A stretch of DNA of 64,000 nt from Bacteroidota bacterium (GCA_016787485.1 JAEUUL010000004.1:221017-285016), one strand, 5' to 3'. Shown: positions 1-9,708, counted from the stretch's first letter. Notes: generated by a model not told the origin, from the letters alone. Made by a program: numbers and translations.

Positions 1-277
1 GCGGACCACCTGTATTGTTTACAAGAATGTGAACCACATGTTCTGCAGCAATCCGCCTTGCCGCATCCTGTACAGAGTCATTGTCTGCAAAATCAGCGGT
101 GTACCAGCCATGTCCGCCGCCGGGTAATGATTCCACTGTGGTTTTCAGTTTTTCTTCATTTCTGGCCAAAAGGATGACCCGGGCACCTGAGGCAGCCAAT
201 TGCCGGGCGGAGGCCAAACCAATACCCGCCGTACTGCCGCATACCAGGGCAGTTTTGCCGTTTAAATCTGCAATCAC
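1..277 (-). CDS. Short-chain dehydrogenase/reductase (SDR), partial
   Basis: The N-terminal 92 codons of an SDR oxidoreductase; the rest lies beyond the left edge. Translation from a GTG start gives a Rossmann fold with the nucleotide motif CGSTAGIG, then LLARNEEKL at the end of beta-2, a YTADFAD acidic turn and the NNTGG motif typical of SDR strand 4. No ATG fits the N-terminus, and the GTG sits four bases after a consensus -7 box (282-289), which supports that start. The substrate cannot be told because the active-site Tyr-x3-Lys is off the window. SDRs use NAD(P)H in the cytoplasm. Confidence 0.85.
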   Translation of the reverse strand, partial: MIADLNGKTALVCGSTAGIGLASARQLAASGARVILLARNEEKLKTTVESLPGGGHGWYTADFADNDSVQDAARRIAAEHVVHILVNNTGGP

Positions 278-281
278 CCTG

Positions 282-289
282 CAAAGGTA
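282..289 (-). promoter_or_regulatory. -7 promoter box TACCTTTG for the SDR gene
   Basis: Exact match to the Bacteroidota TAnnTTTG element, ending four bases before the GTG start at 277. Transcription would begin at or next to the start codon, so the mRNA may be leaderless. The -33 element is not clear. Confidence 0.6.
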
Positions 290-321
290 AGGGGGATGGC
301 GAGATAGGTTTCAGATTGGTT

Positions 322-1035
322 TTAATACACGTCCGTCTGTTTTTGGTTGTGCGCCCTTAGTATGAGCCAAATGCCCAGTGCAACACACAGTCCGCTTAGG
401 ATGAGCAGGTGCCACCAGGTAATGATGGCAGTGCCTTCGCCAAACAGTTTGAGGGCAGCCAGAAAGAGAACAAGCAATATTCCGCTTCGCAGAATCCAGA
501 TGAGCCATGGGGTGAAGTTGCGGTTTGCCCTGCGTATTTTTTGGTTATCCGGCAGGCTCTGATTGACCAGGGATAGTTTGTTCTCCAGCTGCACCCACAG
601 GGCCCATGCATCTTCAGACTCTACCTTTTCTGCCGGAAGCAGCTGAAAGCGCAGCACGGGAAACTGAGGGATGAAATTAGCTACAGGGCGGTTAGGCACA
701 AGTCGGCGGGGTACACCGCATTCAGACAGATAGTTCCAGGGTATGCGATAGCGCGGAGCATACAAAGGAGACTTATACTTGAGAATGATCTCCAAAGCAT
801 CTTCATGCAGGATTACAATGCAGGGAACCACCAGCCACCGCACCAGAAACAACCACGATAAAAAAAGGAAAATACTGAGTATGACGGGGCCGCAAATCAT
901 GCGGGTAGAAAAATTCATGCCCGGCAGATTGCATACCAATACGACACAAAAAGCAAGAACAGCTGAAAGTGCTGCAAATACAAAGACCCCCTTCCATGGT
1001 TGGCAGTATCGTGCTGCTGATGATTCCATGGTCAT
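322..1035 (-). CDS. Hypothetical four-helix membrane protein
   Basis: A 237-residue protein I cannot assign to a family. It has two hydrophobic segments near the N-terminus (about residues 17-36 and 46-70), a soluble central part of about 100 residues that begins with short beta-like strands (VPCIVILHEDALEI), and two C-terminal segments (about 176-197 and 207-228). The pattern of paired helices around a strand-rich centre resembles membrane-anchored PH-like proteins, but this is only an impression. A near-consensus box TAAACTTG precedes the start, which may mean that the ATG at 1029 (MESSA) is used. It lies 44 bases upstream of the SDR gene on the same strand. Confidence 0.65.
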   Translation of the reverse strand: MTMESSAARYCQPWKGVFVFAALSAVLAFCVVLVCNLPGMNFSTRMICGPVILSIFLFLSWLFLVRWLVVPCIVILHEDALEIILKYKSPLYAPRYRIPWNYLSECGVPRRLVPNRPVANFIPQFPVLRFQLLPAEKVESEDAWALWVQLENKLSLVNQSLPDNQKIRRANRNFTPWLIWILRSGILLVLFLAALKLFGEGTAIITWWHLLILSGLCVALGIWLILRAHNQKQTDVY

Positions 1036-1172
1036 TCAAGTTTAGGTGATTTAAGGCAGAATTCCAAATAAAACCAACAAAATATCCAACAAAGACAACA
1101 AAAGTGTTCAAACGGCAAACAGAAAATTATGGTCTTCCTCCGGCCAAAGCAAACCAATTGGTAAAAAAGCAG

Positions 1173-1180
1173 CATCTTTG
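1173..1180 (+). promoter_or_regulatory. Probable -7 box CATCTTTG for the lipoprotein gene
   Basis: One mismatch to TAnnTTTG, 16 bases before the chosen ATG at 1197. It supports the internal start over the longer open frame from 1104. Confidence 0.4.
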
Positions 1181-1196
1181 CAAGCCGAAATTCTGT

Positions 1197-1700
1197 ATGC
1201 GCATTTTACTGGCCCTGGGTGTTTTGTTTTTGGGTAGCTGTTGTCCTACAACAGATTGCGTTCCGCTGGATGATGCCGTACGGGTATTGTTCGATACAGA
1301 AACACAGGGCAAGAAATTCCTGCCGGCAGATTTGGATACCATCACCCTGAAACGCAGGGGCCCGCAGTATTTTGCGGAGACCACAGTAAACTGGTATTTC
1401 AAAGATGGTTTGTACCGGAGTGATACCGGCAATATCGGCATGGGTTTTATACCCCTGCCCATTCACTACACCTCAGATACGCTTACGTTGTCTACCTCAT
1501 CGGGGAAAGTGTATGAAATAACAGGGTATTATGTTTCTGTAAAAGAGAACCGCAGCAGTGCAGGTTGCCAGAAATGTCCGGGACTGGGCAGTAAGGAGTG
1601 TGCTGTAAACGGAACATTGTATAGCATGCTTGGCAATCGGGATGAGGAATCTTTGCCTGTTAAGGTTGCCGGTGGAGTGTTGATTTTCCGGAATCAGTAA
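1197..1700 (+). CDS. Putative lipoprotein of unknown function
   Basis: 167 residues. The start at 1197 gives a classic short lipoprotein signal: MRILLALGVLFLGSCC, with lipobox LGSC and Cys15 as the likely acylated residue. The open frame extends upstream to 1104, but that part is not signal-like. The mature protein is rich in Thr and beta-strand-like stretches and carries a further Cys cluster (CQKCPG near residue 121). No family recognised. The 3' end overlaps the end of the convergent acetyltransferase gene by seven bases. Confidence 0.65.
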   Translation: MRILLALGVLFLGSCCPTTDCVPLDDAVRVLFDTETQGKKFLPADLDTITLKRRGPQYFAETTVNWYFKDGLYRSDTGNIGMGFIPLPIHYTSDTLTLSTSSGKVYEITGYYVSVKENRSSAGCQKCPGLGSKECAVNGTLYSMLGNRDEESLPVKVAGGVLIFRNQ

Positions 1701-2605
1701 CCAGACTTCAGGCGGCGCAGCAGCCGCGGCAGCCTGTTTTCCGTGTAGGAAAAATAAGGTCTGTTTTCCGGGCCGAATTTCTGATAAAATTTTGCAACCC
1801 CCGGAATTTCGGAACCCTCAAAGTCCAGATAAACAGGGGTATTGGCATACCGCCGGATGGCCTCCCGGATGATACCGTGCATGATTCCCACACTGCGACC
1901 CGCTGCTGTTGGTCCGGCGCATACATAATGCACAAACCGGGGAGAAACCAAGAACAAGGCAGCCCCGAGCAATTCCTGTTCGCGGTAAGCCCCCAGAGTC
2001 CATACCTGTCCTTCTTCTGCCATCTGAGTGCATGCTATTTCAAACCGTGCATAATCTGCTGTGTGAATATTTGGGTTGGATTCACCCCAGGCCTGCCGGT
2101 ACACGTCTATCACTTCGGCAACTGAAATTTGCGTGTTGTATTGAATGAGGAGCTGATCCAGTTTGCGCAGATTTTTTTGCGCATCGGCATTAAAATGATT
2201 ACACAATGTTTCAAATGAATGCTGCAAATGCAATACATAGTTGCTGCGTTTTTTGCAGGGCAGTGCAAACGGGAATGAGGGATTCAACTGCAAATGAATC
2301 AGCCGGAAATGTCGCGGAATAGCGCGGATAAATGCATCCTGATTCCATATTTCTGTAGCAGAAAACACGCCCAGTTGCTGACAAAAAAACGGCATATAAA
2401 TGTAGGAAATTCCCCATTTTTTTCGCCAGGGTAGCGGAAATACCGCCTCATAATCTCCAGCTACAAGGGCATCCCACTGTCCATCACACAAGGCATCCAG
2501 ATAAGAAGAAAGTGCATAGGCCACACTGTTTTTTGCACCCAGAATGCAGCGATCCCAACGCGTGGAATCAATCTCTTTCCGGCGCAAATATGTTATTTCA
2601 GCCAT
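1694..2605 (-). CDS. GNAT/FemAB-type acetyltransferase
   Basis: A 303-residue protein of the FemAB-like/Acetyltransf_6 type common next to Bacteroidota polysaccharide genes. The N-terminal half has the aromatic patch RKKWGISYIYMPFF seen in that group. The C-terminal half has the GNAT-like core (LGAALFLVSPRFVHYVC, then GIMHGIIREAIRRYA, followed by YLDFEGSEIPGVAKFYQKFG), where the last element is the family's conserved end. It probably transfers an acyl or aminoacyl group to a sugar or peptide; the substrate is unknown. It overlaps the 3' end of the deacetylase-like gene by 13 bases, so the two are co-transcribed. Confidence 0.75.
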   Translation of the reverse strand: MAEITYLRRKEIDSTRWDRCILGAKNSVAYALSSYLDALCDGQWDALVAGDYEAVFPLPWRKKWGISYIYMPFFCQQLGVFSATEIWNQDAFIRAIPRHFRLIHLQLNPSFPFALPCKKRSNYVLHLQHSFETLCNHFNADAQKNLRKLDQLLIQYNTQISVAEVIDVYRQAWGESNPNIHTADYARFEIACTQMAEEGQVWTLGAYREQELLGAALFLVSPRFVHYVCAGPTAAGRSVGIMHGIIREAIRRYANTPVYLDFEGSEIPGVAKFYQKFGPENRPYFSYTENRLPRLLRRLKSGY

Positions 2606-3852
2606 GCTTCAAATACATTACGCCAGCCTTTCCACCCGCTGCTTTCACTCAGACTTTCATTGTGGTAAACAAAACAAAAATCACCTCCGGTTTCTGCCAT
2701 TTTATTTTTCAGTTCAGCGCCGAGTTGTATGGCTGAATCCGGTGATAATTTCAAATAATTTTTGCAGGTTACATCCATGCATACAAAGGGGTGAATATGC
2801 AAACCGGTTTCGGTATCTGTTTCCAGGTTGTACCACAAAAATGTGTATGCAGTGCCAGCTCTGAATCCGCAGGCATCTGCATAACCCATGGTGTAATCGT
2901 GGGTAAATCCCGCCTGCAGAAGCAAACTGTAGGATTGAGGCAGCCTCATGCGCAGAAAATGTTGCCGGCTGCTCTGTATGGATTGGCCGGTTGCTTTTTC
3001 CAACAGATGTTTTTCATCGTAAATCAGCCGGGAATAATCGCCACTGGCCCATGAAGGGTGCAGTCCGGCCGGGATGTGCAGGCTGCCAAGAAGTTTCTGA
3101 AATGGTTTATAAGCAGTGGATACCTGTTTGTCGTGCTTTCCATAGTGAACCGGAACCAGCCAGAAAATGCGGGATTCTTCGAAAGGTTGCAATGCAGAAT
3201 GAATATAGTCGTATGTATAAAACGGGTCGCTTTGCGGGCCTTGTACCTGCCTGCGTTCCCTGCGGTTTTCAGGGCTGAGCAGCAGATCCCTGCACCAGGC
3301 CCCCCATCTGCGAAGCAAGGGTCTTCCCAGATACTTGAATGCAATGTCCACATCGATGGTGGGAATGGTTGTTAAACGGGGTACGAAAGGAATCCCTGAC
3401 TGTCTGTAAAACTGCAGAATGGCAGCATCGAGCCAGGGCTCCTGTACTGTTTCCAGCGTGTGGGCCAGAGAGGCAGTGGCAGGAAAGCGGTGGTAAACAT
3501 CTGCGGCAAACGGCTGGTACTCTTCGTAACGGCTGAGCAGCCAAAATGCCATGGCAAACAGGTCGAATTGTGTTCCGCCGGCAGAGGGAAAAAGCACCGT
3601 TTTGCCATCAATGACCGCTGCGGAGGGTTTGAATTCCGGGTTGATTCCCTTTTCCTGCAACCAGCCAGAACAATAGAGGGTAAAACCGGGTAGTTCCTGA
3701 CTGGAATAATTGATTTTTATAGCCGCCGGGTCTTGTTCATACTGGGCTGCATTCAGGTGCAACCGGTAGGGAATACCGGCTCGGCGCAGGAGGAGTTCAT
3801 CCAGCACATAGCGCAGGCGCGGGCCTGTAACAGGTGTAAAAATGGCGACCAT
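2593..3852 (-). CDS. Polysaccharide deacetylase-family protein (Bacteroidota type)
   Basis: 419 residues from the ATG at 3852 ([18 protein letters not shown]), the usual N-terminus of this Bacteroidota family; the longer frame to 3909 runs into the divergent gmd promoter. The N-terminal region carries the family block [10 protein letters not shown], and the second half holds the NodB-like barrel: [10 protein letters not shown] with a metal-type Asp pair, HPSWASGDY (usual GxHPxxxS), and a late [14 protein letters not shown] then IHPFVCMD. It probably removes acetyl groups from a surface polysaccharide or belongs to its assembly. It starts 31 bases from the divergent gmd start and leads a two-gene operon with the acetyltransferase. 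Confidence 0.8.
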   Translation of the reverse strand: MVAIFTPVTGPRLRYVLDELLLRRAGIPYRLHLNAAQYEQDPAAIKINYSSQELPGFTLYCSGWLQEKGINPEFKPSAAVIDGKTVLFPSAGGTQFDLFAMAFWLLSRYEEYQPFAADVYHRFPATASLAHTLETVQEPWLDAAILQFYRQSGIPFVPRLTTIPTIDVDIAFKYLGRPLLRRWGAWCRDLLLSPENRRERRQVQGPQSDPFYTYDYIHSALQPFEESRIFWLVPVHYGKHDKQVSTAYKPFQKLLGSLHIPAGLHPSWASGDYSRLIYDEKHLLEKATGQSIQSSRQHFLRMRLPQSYSLLLQAGFTHDYTMGYADACGFRAGTAYTFLWYNLETDTETGLHIHPFVCMDVTCKNYLKLSPDSAIQLGAELKNKMAETGGDFCFVYHNESLSESSGWKGWRNVFEAWLK

Positions 3853-3866
3853 ACGGGTTGAATGCC

Positions 3867-3874
3867 TATTTTTG
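3867..3874 (+). promoter_or_regulatory. -7 promoter box TATTTTTG for gmd
   Basis: Exact TAnnTTTG, nine bases before the gmd ATG at 3884. Predicted leader is only a few bases. Confidence 0.65.
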
Positions 3875-3883
3875 CGCAAAATA

Positions 3884-5020
3884 ATGAAGGTAGCGTTAAT
3901 CACAGGCATAACCGGGCAGGATGGTGCCTATCTGGCAGAGTTTTTATTGCGCAAGGGTTACACAGTTCACGGCATTAAGCGACGCAGTTCGCTGTTCAAT
4001 ACCGAAAGGATAGACCATATTTACGAGGATCCGCATATACCCGGGGCCAAAATGCACCTGCATTACGGTGACCTTACCGATAGTACCAACCTGATTCGAA
4101 TCATACAGGAAGTACAGCCCGACGAAATTTACAACCTGGCAGCACAAAGCCATGTGCAGGTTAGTTTCGAAACCCCGGAGTATACTGCCAACTGCGACGC
4201 CATGGGTACACTGAGAATACTTGAAGCTGTGCGTATATTGGGATTGGTGGAGAAAACCAGAATTTATCAGGCCAGTACAAGTGAGTTGTACGGGCTGGTG
4301 CAGGCTGTACCACAAAACGAGACCACCCCTTTTTATCCGAGAAGTCCGTATGCGGTGGCCAAAATGTATGGATACTGGATTACCGTAAACTACCGGGAAG
4401 CATACGGAATGTATGCCTGCAATGGGATACTGTTTAACCACGAAAGCCCCATACGCGGGGAAACTTTTGTAACCCGTAAAATCACACGGGCCGCCGCGCG
4501 CATAGCCCTGGGTCTGCAGGATAAATTGTATCTGGGAAATCTGAACTCACGCCGGGACTGGGGACATGCCAAGGATTATATCGAGGCCATGTACCTGATG
4601 CTGCAGCAGGAAAAAGCCGAAGATTTTGTCATAGCGACCGGAAAAACCACCGAAATCAGGGAATTTGTGCGGATGGCTTTCAGTGAGTTGGGTCTGGGTA
4701 TTGAATTCCATGGTGAAGGGGTGAATGAAAAGGGTGTGCTGGGATTTATAGACAAAGCAAAAGCAGACAGTCTGGGATTGAAAATTTCCGAAGCAGCCAT
4801 TGGCAAAGAATTGGTGAATGTAGATCCCAAATATTTCCGTCCCACCGAAGTGGATTTGTTGATAGGAGAAGCCACCAAGGCCAAAGAAAAACTCGGTTGG
4901 GTTGCGAAACACAGCCTGCTGGAATTGGTGTCGGATATGATGCAAAGCGACCTGCACCTGATGAAGAAGGAAACCTACCTGAAAGAAGGCGGTTTTGGTG
5001 CGAAGAATTATTTTGAATAA
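3884..5020 (+). CDS. gmd: GDP-mannose 4,6-dehydratase
   Basis: 378 residues, normal for Gmd. It converts GDP-D-mannose to GDP-4-keto-6-deoxy-D-mannose, the first step to GDP-L-fucose and related deoxysugars. It shows the NADP motif [14 protein letters not shown], the arginine turn HGIKRRSS, the active-site region ASTSELYG with Tyr-x3-Lys in [10 protein letters not shown], and the substrate loop [17 protein letters not shown]. The Ile in that loop replaces the more usual Arg (ESPRRGE). The start MKVALITG is chosen because the longer frame would overlap the promoter box at 3867. Its stop codon abuts the fcl start, so the two are translationally coupled. Confidence 0.96.
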   Translation: MKVALITGITGQDGAYLAEFLLRKGYTVHGIKRRSSLFNTERIDHIYEDPHIPGAKMHLHYGDLTDSTNLIRIIQEVQPDEIYNLAAQSHVQVSFETPEYTANCDAMGTLRILEAVRILGLVEKTRIYQASTSELYGLVQAVPQNETTPFYPRSPYAVAKMYGYWITVNYREAYGMYACNGILFNHESPIRGETFVTRKITRAAARIALGLQDKLYLGNLNSRRDWGHAKDYIEAMYLMLQQEKAEDFVIATGKTTEIREFVRMAFSELGLGIEFHGEGVNEKGVLGFIDKAKADSLGLKISEAAIGKELVNVDPKYFRPTEVDLLIGEATKAKEKLGWVAKHSLLELVSDMMQSDLHLMKKETYLKEGGFGAKNYFE

Positions 5021-5953
5021 ATGAAATCAACGGCCAGAATTTACGTAGCCGGACACCGGGGCATGGTGGGTTCAGCGGTGGTGCGTGCCCTTCAGGCAAA
5101 GGGTTTCAGCAACATTGTTACCCGTACTTCTGCAGAGCTGGACCTGCGCAATCAGCAGGCTGTAAAGGAATTTTACGAAAAGGAAAGGCCGGAATATGTG
5201 GTGGATGCCGCTGCCAAAGTGGGTGGAATTCTCGCCAACAACACCTACCGTGCAGAGTTTTTGTATGAAAACCTGATGATGCAGAACAACATCATCCATT
5301 TTGCCCATGTGTACGGTGTAGAAAAACTATTGTTCCTTGGCAGCAGCTGCATTTATCCCAAAATGGCACCCCAGCCGCTGAAAGAAGACTATCTGCTCAG
5401 CGGAGAACTGGAACCCACGAATGAACCTTACGCCATAGCAAAAATAACGGGCATAAAAATGTGCGAGGCATACCGTGATCAGTATGGTTGCAATTTTATC
5501 AGCGCCATGCCCACCAACCTGTACGGACCCAATGACAATTATCACCCTGAAAACTCACACGTTTTACCTGCATTGATCCGAAAGTTTCATGAGGCCAAAG
5601 CGCAAGGCAAACCCAGCGTGGAAATATGGGGAGATGGCAGTCCGTTGCGCGAATTTTTATATGCCGATGACCTGGCCGATGCCCTTGTATACCTGCTTTT
5701 GAATTACAACGAAAAACAATTTGTAAACGTAGGTTACGGGGAAGATATATCCATCAAAGATCTGGCACTCCTGGTAAAGAAAGTGGTGGGATACGAAGGT
5801 GATCTCACATTCGACACCACCAAACCAAACGGCACACCCCGCAAACTCATGGATAGCAGCCGGCTGTTTGCCACCGGCTGGAAACCCAGGGTACATCTGG
5901 AAGAGGGTATCCGCCTGGCGTACCGGGATTTCACCACCCGATACGGGCAATAA
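5021..5953 (+). CDS. fcl: GDP-L-fucose synthase
   Basis: 310 residues, standard length. It epimerises and reduces GDP-4-keto-6-deoxymannose to GDP-L-fucose with NADPH, completing the pathway begun by gmd. Visible motifs are [16 protein letters not shown] (nucleotide binding), [25 protein letters not shown], and the catalytic Tyr-x3-Lys in [27 protein letters not shown] and [16 protein letters not shown] are conserved substrate-side blocks. No gap separates it from gmd, and the two glycosyltransferase genes follow, which points to fucose or a derivative in a surface glycan. Confidence 0.96.
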   Translation: MKSTARIYVAGHRGMVGSAVVRALQAKGFSNIVTRTSAELDLRNQQAVKEFYEKERPEYVVDAAAKVGGILANNTYRAEFLYENLMMQNNIIHFAHVYGVEKLLFLGSSCIYPKMAPQPLKEDYLLSGELEPTNEPYAIAKITGIKMCEAYRDQYGCNFISAMPTNLYGPNDNYHPENSHVLPALIRKFHEAKAQGKPSVEIWGDGSPLREFLYADDLADALVYLLLNYNEKQFVNVGYGEDISIKDLALLVKKVVGYEGDLTFDTTKPNGTPRKLMDSSRLFATGWKPRVHLEEGIRLAYRDFTTRYGQ

Positions 5954-5964
5954 TTCTCCACCGC

Positions 5965-6942
5965 ATGCACTCCATTCTGTACCTTTCCCAGGGCCCTGAA
6001 GGCACAGGAGGTCACAGGCATGAAAGGGTATTTTGCGAAACGCTGGCAGGAGAATGGAACCATTGCAGGGATTGTTTTACGGAGAAAAGATTTACCCGCG
6101 TTTACAAAGGAATTTTCGGATGGATCAGACTCGGATTCGCTGCTTTTTCTGCCGCAAAGAATGCAGAATGTATTGTAACTACGGCGCGTCTGGCATGGCC
6201 TGTATGGTTCCGGATCCGTTTGAGCCGCAGCCGCATGATTGTGATTTTACATAATTATGATCCGAAGGACGGTAAACCGGGTTTATATCATTTTCTGCTC
6301 CGGAAATTTGTAAAAACAGCCGCAGCATATCCAGACAGAATGCGCATTGTATGTGTGAGTAAGTACTGGCAGAATGTATTTGAAAAAATAGCAGATAAAC
6401 CATTTAAACCCGTTGTATTTCCAAACCTTTTTGTAACCGAAAAATATCTTTTTTACCGGAATATAGTAAAGAAAAATCCCAGGTTGATACATTTGGGTAT
6501 GTGGTCTGAAAAGCTGGATATAAAAGCCTGTTACCTTCTGGTGAATGCCTTGACGGAACGTGGTTATGTACCCTATTTTTCCACGCCGGATTCCGGAGTA
6601 AAATGCGATTTTCCACTGTCATATTTTGCTACGCATGAGGCGTATTTAAAACAAATGGCATTGTCGAACTGTACCATCGTGGCCAACTCGGTGAACGAGG
6701 GCTGGAACCGGGTGGTACATGAGAGTTTCCTGGTAGGAACCCAGGTGCTGGCCATGGGTGGTGCGGGCATGGAAGAACTGGTAAAAACCGCAAATGGTTG
6801 CTGGTGTCATTCAGTGGATGAAATCCTGAATGCAGTTGAACATATTCAAACACGTGAAATCAATGCTGCTGCACTGGAAATATACAATCTGCGAACCGCA
6901 GAAAAGTGGTCTCAACCCATCGTACAATGGCTGAAATCGTAA
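5965..6942 (+). CDS. Glycosyltransferase, GT4-like (GT-B)
   Basis: 325 residues. The C-terminal half carries the group-1 signature ANSVNEGWNRVVHESFLVG followed by VLAMGGAGMEELV, matching the E-x7-E nucleotide-sugar site of GT4 enzymes. The N-terminus (YLSQGPEGTGGHRHERVF) has the glycine-rich acceptor loop. No signal or membrane segments; probably a peripheral cytoplasmic enzyme on a lipid-linked glycan. It follows fcl by 11 bases and overlaps the next glycosyltransferase by 16 bases, so it is part of the gmd operon. Sugar specificity is not readable; a fucosyl donor is plausible from context only. Confidence 0.82.
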   Translation: MHSILYLSQGPEGTGGHRHERVFCETLAGEWNHCRDCFTEKRFTRVYKGIFGWIRLGFAAFSAAKNAECIVTTARLAWPVWFRIRLSRSRMIVILHNYDPKDGKPGLYHFLLRKFVKTAAAYPDRMRIVCVSKYWQNVFEKIADKPFKPVVFPNLFVTEKYLFYRNIVKKNPRLIHLGMWSEKLDIKACYLLVNALTERGYVPYFSTPDSGVKCDFPLSYFATHEAYLKQMALSNCTIVANSVNEGWNRVVHESFLVGTQVLAMGGAGMEELVKTANGCWCHSVDEILNAVEHIQTREINAAALEIYNLRTAEKWSQPIVQWLKS

Positions 6943-7916
6943 ATACAAAACCGGATATTTCTGTTTTGATACCGGCTTATAATGCGGAGAGCACCATTGC
7001 GTCTGCAGTGTGGTCTGTATTGAATCAATCCTTTGCAAGCTTTGAATTGCTGGTGTACATAGACGGGGCCACAGACCGCACAGTGGATATGGTGGCACCC
7101 ATAGAAGATGACCGGCTACGCCTGATTGTGAATGCGCAGAACCTGGGAATATCTGCAGCACGCAATGCTTTGTTGCAGCACGCAAAGGGCAAATACGTGG
7201 CCTGGCTCGATGCAGATGACATTATGCTTCCGGGCCGCCTGAGGGAACAATTTGATGTACTTGAAACCCAACAGGAACTGGATTTTTTGGGGGGATGGGC
7301 AGAGTTGCGCAACAGCGGACTGAAACGTGTACAGGTGAGTACGGATACGCAATGGCTTGAAACACATCTGCAGTTTCGCAATCCCTTTATTCACAGCAGC
7401 ATAATGGCACGCAATTTCTTTGTGGAAGAGCAATTGATGTACGATACAGCCTTAGATTATACCGAAGATTATGACTTGTATCTGCGATGCGCGAAAGCCG
7501 GGAAAAAGCCAGGCATGTATCCCGGGTTTGTGGTGAGTTACCGCATGCCGGATGCAGAAGAAGGCAGTGCCAGGCAGGAGAAGTATCGGTTGACGGAAAA
7601 ACTGGGTGTTCTTCTCCGTCGGCAGTTTCCCTTTGTAGACACAGCTGAGGCGCCTGTAATCATTGGGTTTTTGCGCGGCAATGCCAAATTGGGTCAGACT
7701 GAATTCAAAACAGTGCGCCATTTTTTGGTGCAGGCACGCAGGCAATTGAAAAAATCGGGCAAATGGCAGCGGGGTGCAGCCGCTTATATGCTGTATCAGC
7801 GGTTAAGACTTACGCGGCTCAGGTTTGGCCTGTGGCGCACCCTTCTGGTGATGGCCACAAGCAATCCTGCGTTGATGCGGTTTATGCTGAAACAACGCAC
7901 GAAATATGGGCGGTAG
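6927..7916 (+). CDS. Glycosyltransferase family 2
   Basis: 329 residues. It opens with the GT-A signature ISVLIPAYNAESTIASAV, then NLGISAARNALL and the metal-binding D-x-D as WLDADDIMLPGR. A later EDYDLYLRCA matches the GT2 acceptor-side ED motif. The start at 6927 inside the preceding gene gives the normal N-terminus and a 16-base overlap, a sign of translational coupling. It is the last gene of the gmd-fcl-GT4-GT2 operon and most likely adds one sugar to the same surface polysaccharide. Confidence 0.9.
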   Translation: MAEIVNTKPDISVLIPAYNAESTIASAVWSVLNQSFASFELLVYIDGATDRTVDMVAPIEDDRLRLIVNAQNLGISAARNALLQHAKGKYVAWLDADDIMLPGRLREQFDVLETQQELDFLGGWAELRNSGLKRVQVSTDTQWLETHLQFRNPFIHSSIMARNFFVEEQLMYDTALDYTEDYDLYLRCAKAGKKPGMYPGFVVSYRMPDAEEGSARQEKYRLTEKLGVLLRRQFPFVDTAEAPVIIGFLRGNAKLGQTEFKTVRHFLVQARRQLKKSGKWQRGAAAYMLYQRLRLTRLRFGLWRTLLVMATSNPALMRFMLKQRTKYGR

Positions 7917-7922
7917 CCCGTT

Positions 7923-8207
7923 TTAATGAAAGCGTGTCAGAACGGCATCCAGCTTTTTTGCCAGTTCGTGGTCTTTTTCTGTAATCCGGTTGCCGGCGCT
8001 GTGGGTGCATAGCTCTATATGTACCAGATTGTATTCATTGGTCCATTTCGGGTGGTGGTCCAGGACCGTAATTTCAGGTGTCGCTGCTGCCATAAAAGCC
8101 ATAGCCTCTTCGAAGGAACGAAAAGTGCAGGTTTTTACCAATCGGTTGTTATCTGTTTTCCAGTCTTGCATAGCAAGGCAATATAGCTTATCCACTATAG
8201 AGTTCAT
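7923..8207 (-). CDS. Pterin-4a-carbinolamine dehydratase
   Basis: 94 residues. It has the DCoH/PhhB signature: FRSFEEAMAFM, then LDHHPKWTNEYNLVHIELCTH with the catalytic His pair and the distal His, and ITEKDHELAKKLD. The enzyme dehydrates 4a-hydroxytetrahydropterin during pterin recycling after aromatic amino-acid hydroxylation, but is also found without a hydroxylase. The usual GGLT motif reads GNRIT here. The start at 8207 leaves a short first helix; an ATG at 8171 (MQDWK) is possible but would make the protein unusually short at 82 residues. Confidence 0.88.
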   Translation of the reverse strand: MNSIVDKLYCLAMQDWKTDNNRLVKTCTFRSFEEAMAFMAAATPEITVLDHHPKWTNEYNLVHIELCTHSAGNRITEKDHELAKKLDAVLTRFH

Positions 8208-8282
8208 TCACCTTCATGATTTGGCGGGAATCACCGCTTATCTCAATAACCCGATAACCAATTACGAATTCCCCAATCTCCT

Positions 8283-8290
8283 TATCTTTG
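8283..8290 (+). promoter_or_regulatory. -7 promoter box TATCTTTG for tRNA-Arg
   Basis: Exact TAnnTTTG, 15 bases before the tRNA 5' end. Confidence 0.65.
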
Positions 8291-8305
8291 CAGGCCGTAT
8301 TACAC

Positions 8306-8380
8306 GACCCCGTAGTTCAACGGATAGAATGGAAGTTTCCTAAACTTTAGATGTGAGTTCGATTCTCGCCGGGGTCACCA
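8306..8380 (+). tRNA. tRNA-Arg (anticodon CCU)
   Basis: Folds as a 75-nt cloverleaf. The acceptor stem GACCCCG pairs with CGGGGTC, the anticodon stem GAAGT/ACTTT closes the loop TTCCTAA with anticodon CCT (reads AGG), the T-arm has GTTCGAT in the loop, and the CCA end is encoded (8378-8380). A consensus promoter box lies just upstream. No integrase or duplicated 3' end is seen nearby. Confidence 0.93.
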
Positions 8381-8423
8381 AAATTCTGCTTCAGTACGAA
8401 GCCAGCATCCCTGCCTTTCTTTC

Positions 8424-8882
8424 ATGAAACTGGTATTGCAACGCGTATCCTCTGCCTCGGTTGCCATTGAAGGCAGGATTCACGCTTCAATTTCCGCAGG
8501 ACTTTTGATTTTGCTTGGGGTTTCATCACACGATTCGGCCGAAGATGCGGTGAAATTGGCCTCCAAAGTGACCGGTCTGCGTATTTTCAGTGATGAGGAA
8601 GGAAAAATGAACCTGAGTGTGCAGGATATTTCCGGTGAGATTCTGGTTATCAGTCAGTTTACATTGTATGCGGACAGCAAAAAGGGAAATCGCCCTTCAT
8701 TCATTGAAGCCGCACGTCCTGATACCGCGATTCCGTTGTATGGACTTTTTACCAGTGAATTGAAAAGACTGAGTCATTGTGCTGTATATACCGGTGTTTT
8801 TGGTGCCGATATGCAGGTTTCTCTCTGCAATGATGGACCTGTAACGATTGTGATGGATACGGCAGATTGGAAGAGGGACTGA
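8424..8882 (+). CDS. dtd: D-aminoacyl-tRNA deacylase
   Basis: 152 residues, typical for DTD. It hydrolyses D-amino acids, and glycine mischarged on tRNA-Ala, from tRNA. Family motifs are visible: [13 protein letters not shown] at the start, [17 protein letters not shown] in the centre, and [11 protein letters not shown] (the cross-subunit Gly-cisPro motif GPVT) at the end. It lies 43 bases after the tRNA-Arg gene on the same strand and its stop is followed one base later by the end of the convergent panC gene. Confidence 0.95.
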   Translation: MKLVLQRVSSASVAIEGRIHASISAGLLILLGVSSHDSAEDAVKLASKVTGLRIFSDEEGKMNLSVQDISGEILVISQFTLYADSKKGNRPSFIEAARPDTAIPLYGLFTSELKRLSHCAVYTGVFGADMQVSLCNDGPVTIVMDTADWKRD

Positions 8883-8883
8883 A

Positions 8884-9708
8884 TCAGGGATTGATAAGCA
8901 CATTGTCTATGAGTCGCACACCCTGCAGATAACCGGCAAAAAGAATGGCCTGCCTGCCGCCGGGGGTTTCAGCGGGATTCAGATCCGGCAGATTCACCCA
9001 ATCCAGATATTCTGTTTCGATACCATGTGTGGCCAGAGCCTGTACCGTTATTTCCCTATTGGTTCCAAACAAAGGAAGATTCCTGCACAGCCACTGCAAT
9101 TGCCGGTAAATTTCAGGGGCATGGCTGCGTGCCTCAGGCCCCAGCCGCATATTGCGCGAGCTCATAGCCAACCCATCGGGTTCACGGGTGGTGGGGCACA
9201 GGTGCAGATTGATCTGAGGGAAAAAGGCATCGACCAGTTTTTCTACCACCAGGCATTGCTGCAGGTCTTTGAGCCCGAAATAGGCATGGGCAGGCTGAAC
9301 GACCGAAAAAAAGCGGTGCAGAACTTTTACCACCCCCTCAAAATGGCCGGGCCGGAACCGCGATTCGAATGCAGAATCAAGCGGGTGCAGATTTAAGGAA
9401 ACTTGGGCCAGAGTAGAAGGGTATAAATCGGCAGGCAGGGGCAGGTAAACGGCATAAGCACCGGCATCTCTCAGTTTTTCGAGGTCGGCAAGGAGAGTGC
9501 GCGGGTACTTTTTCAGGTCCTCGGGGTTGTTAAACTGGGCCGGATTTACAAAAATACTCACCAAAACATGTGTGTTCTCAGCCCGGGCGCGGGTTACAAG
9601 ATCCAGATGTCCCTGGTGCAGGGCACCCATAGTGGGTACAAATCCGGTGGAAGCATGCAAGTGGGCAAAATGTTGTGCGATACTCCCGCTATAGTGAAAA
9701 ATTTTCAA
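8884..9708 (-). CDS. panC: Pantoate-beta-alanine ligase
   Basis: 274 residues from a TTG start. It joins pantoate and beta-alanine with ATP to make pantothenate. Motifs: GFVPTMGALHQGHLDLV (HIGH-like), SIFVNPAQFNNPEDLKKYPR, YFGLKDLQQCLVV, and MSSRN (KMSKS-like). The usual Glu or Gln before the Lys in FG[EQ]KD is Leu here. The family N-terminus is MKxFHT; the matching codons here are TTG-AAA-ATT-TTT-CAC, so TTG at 9708 is the likely start. An in-frame ATG at 9753 would add 15 residues with no family match. Divergent from the half-GT5 gene, an arrangement I recall as common in Bacteroidota. Confidence 0.9.
   Translation of the reverse strand: MKIFHYSGSIAQHFAHLHASTGFVPTMGALHQGHLDLVTRARAENTHVLVSIFVNPAQFNNPEDLKKYPRTLLADLEKLRDAGAYAVYLPLPADLYPSTLAQVSLNLHPLDSAFESRFRPGHFEGVVKVLHRFFSVVQPAHAYFGLKDLQQCLVVEKLVDAFFPQINLHLCPTTREPDGLAMSSRNMRLGPEARSHAPEIYRQLQWLCRNLPLFGTNREITVQALATHGIETEYLDWVNLPDLNPAETPGGRQAILFAGYLQGVRLIDNVLINP

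Noticed and set aside
8306..8380. tRNA gene as an integration site
   Set aside because: No integrase and no repeated tRNA 3' end in the neighbourhood.
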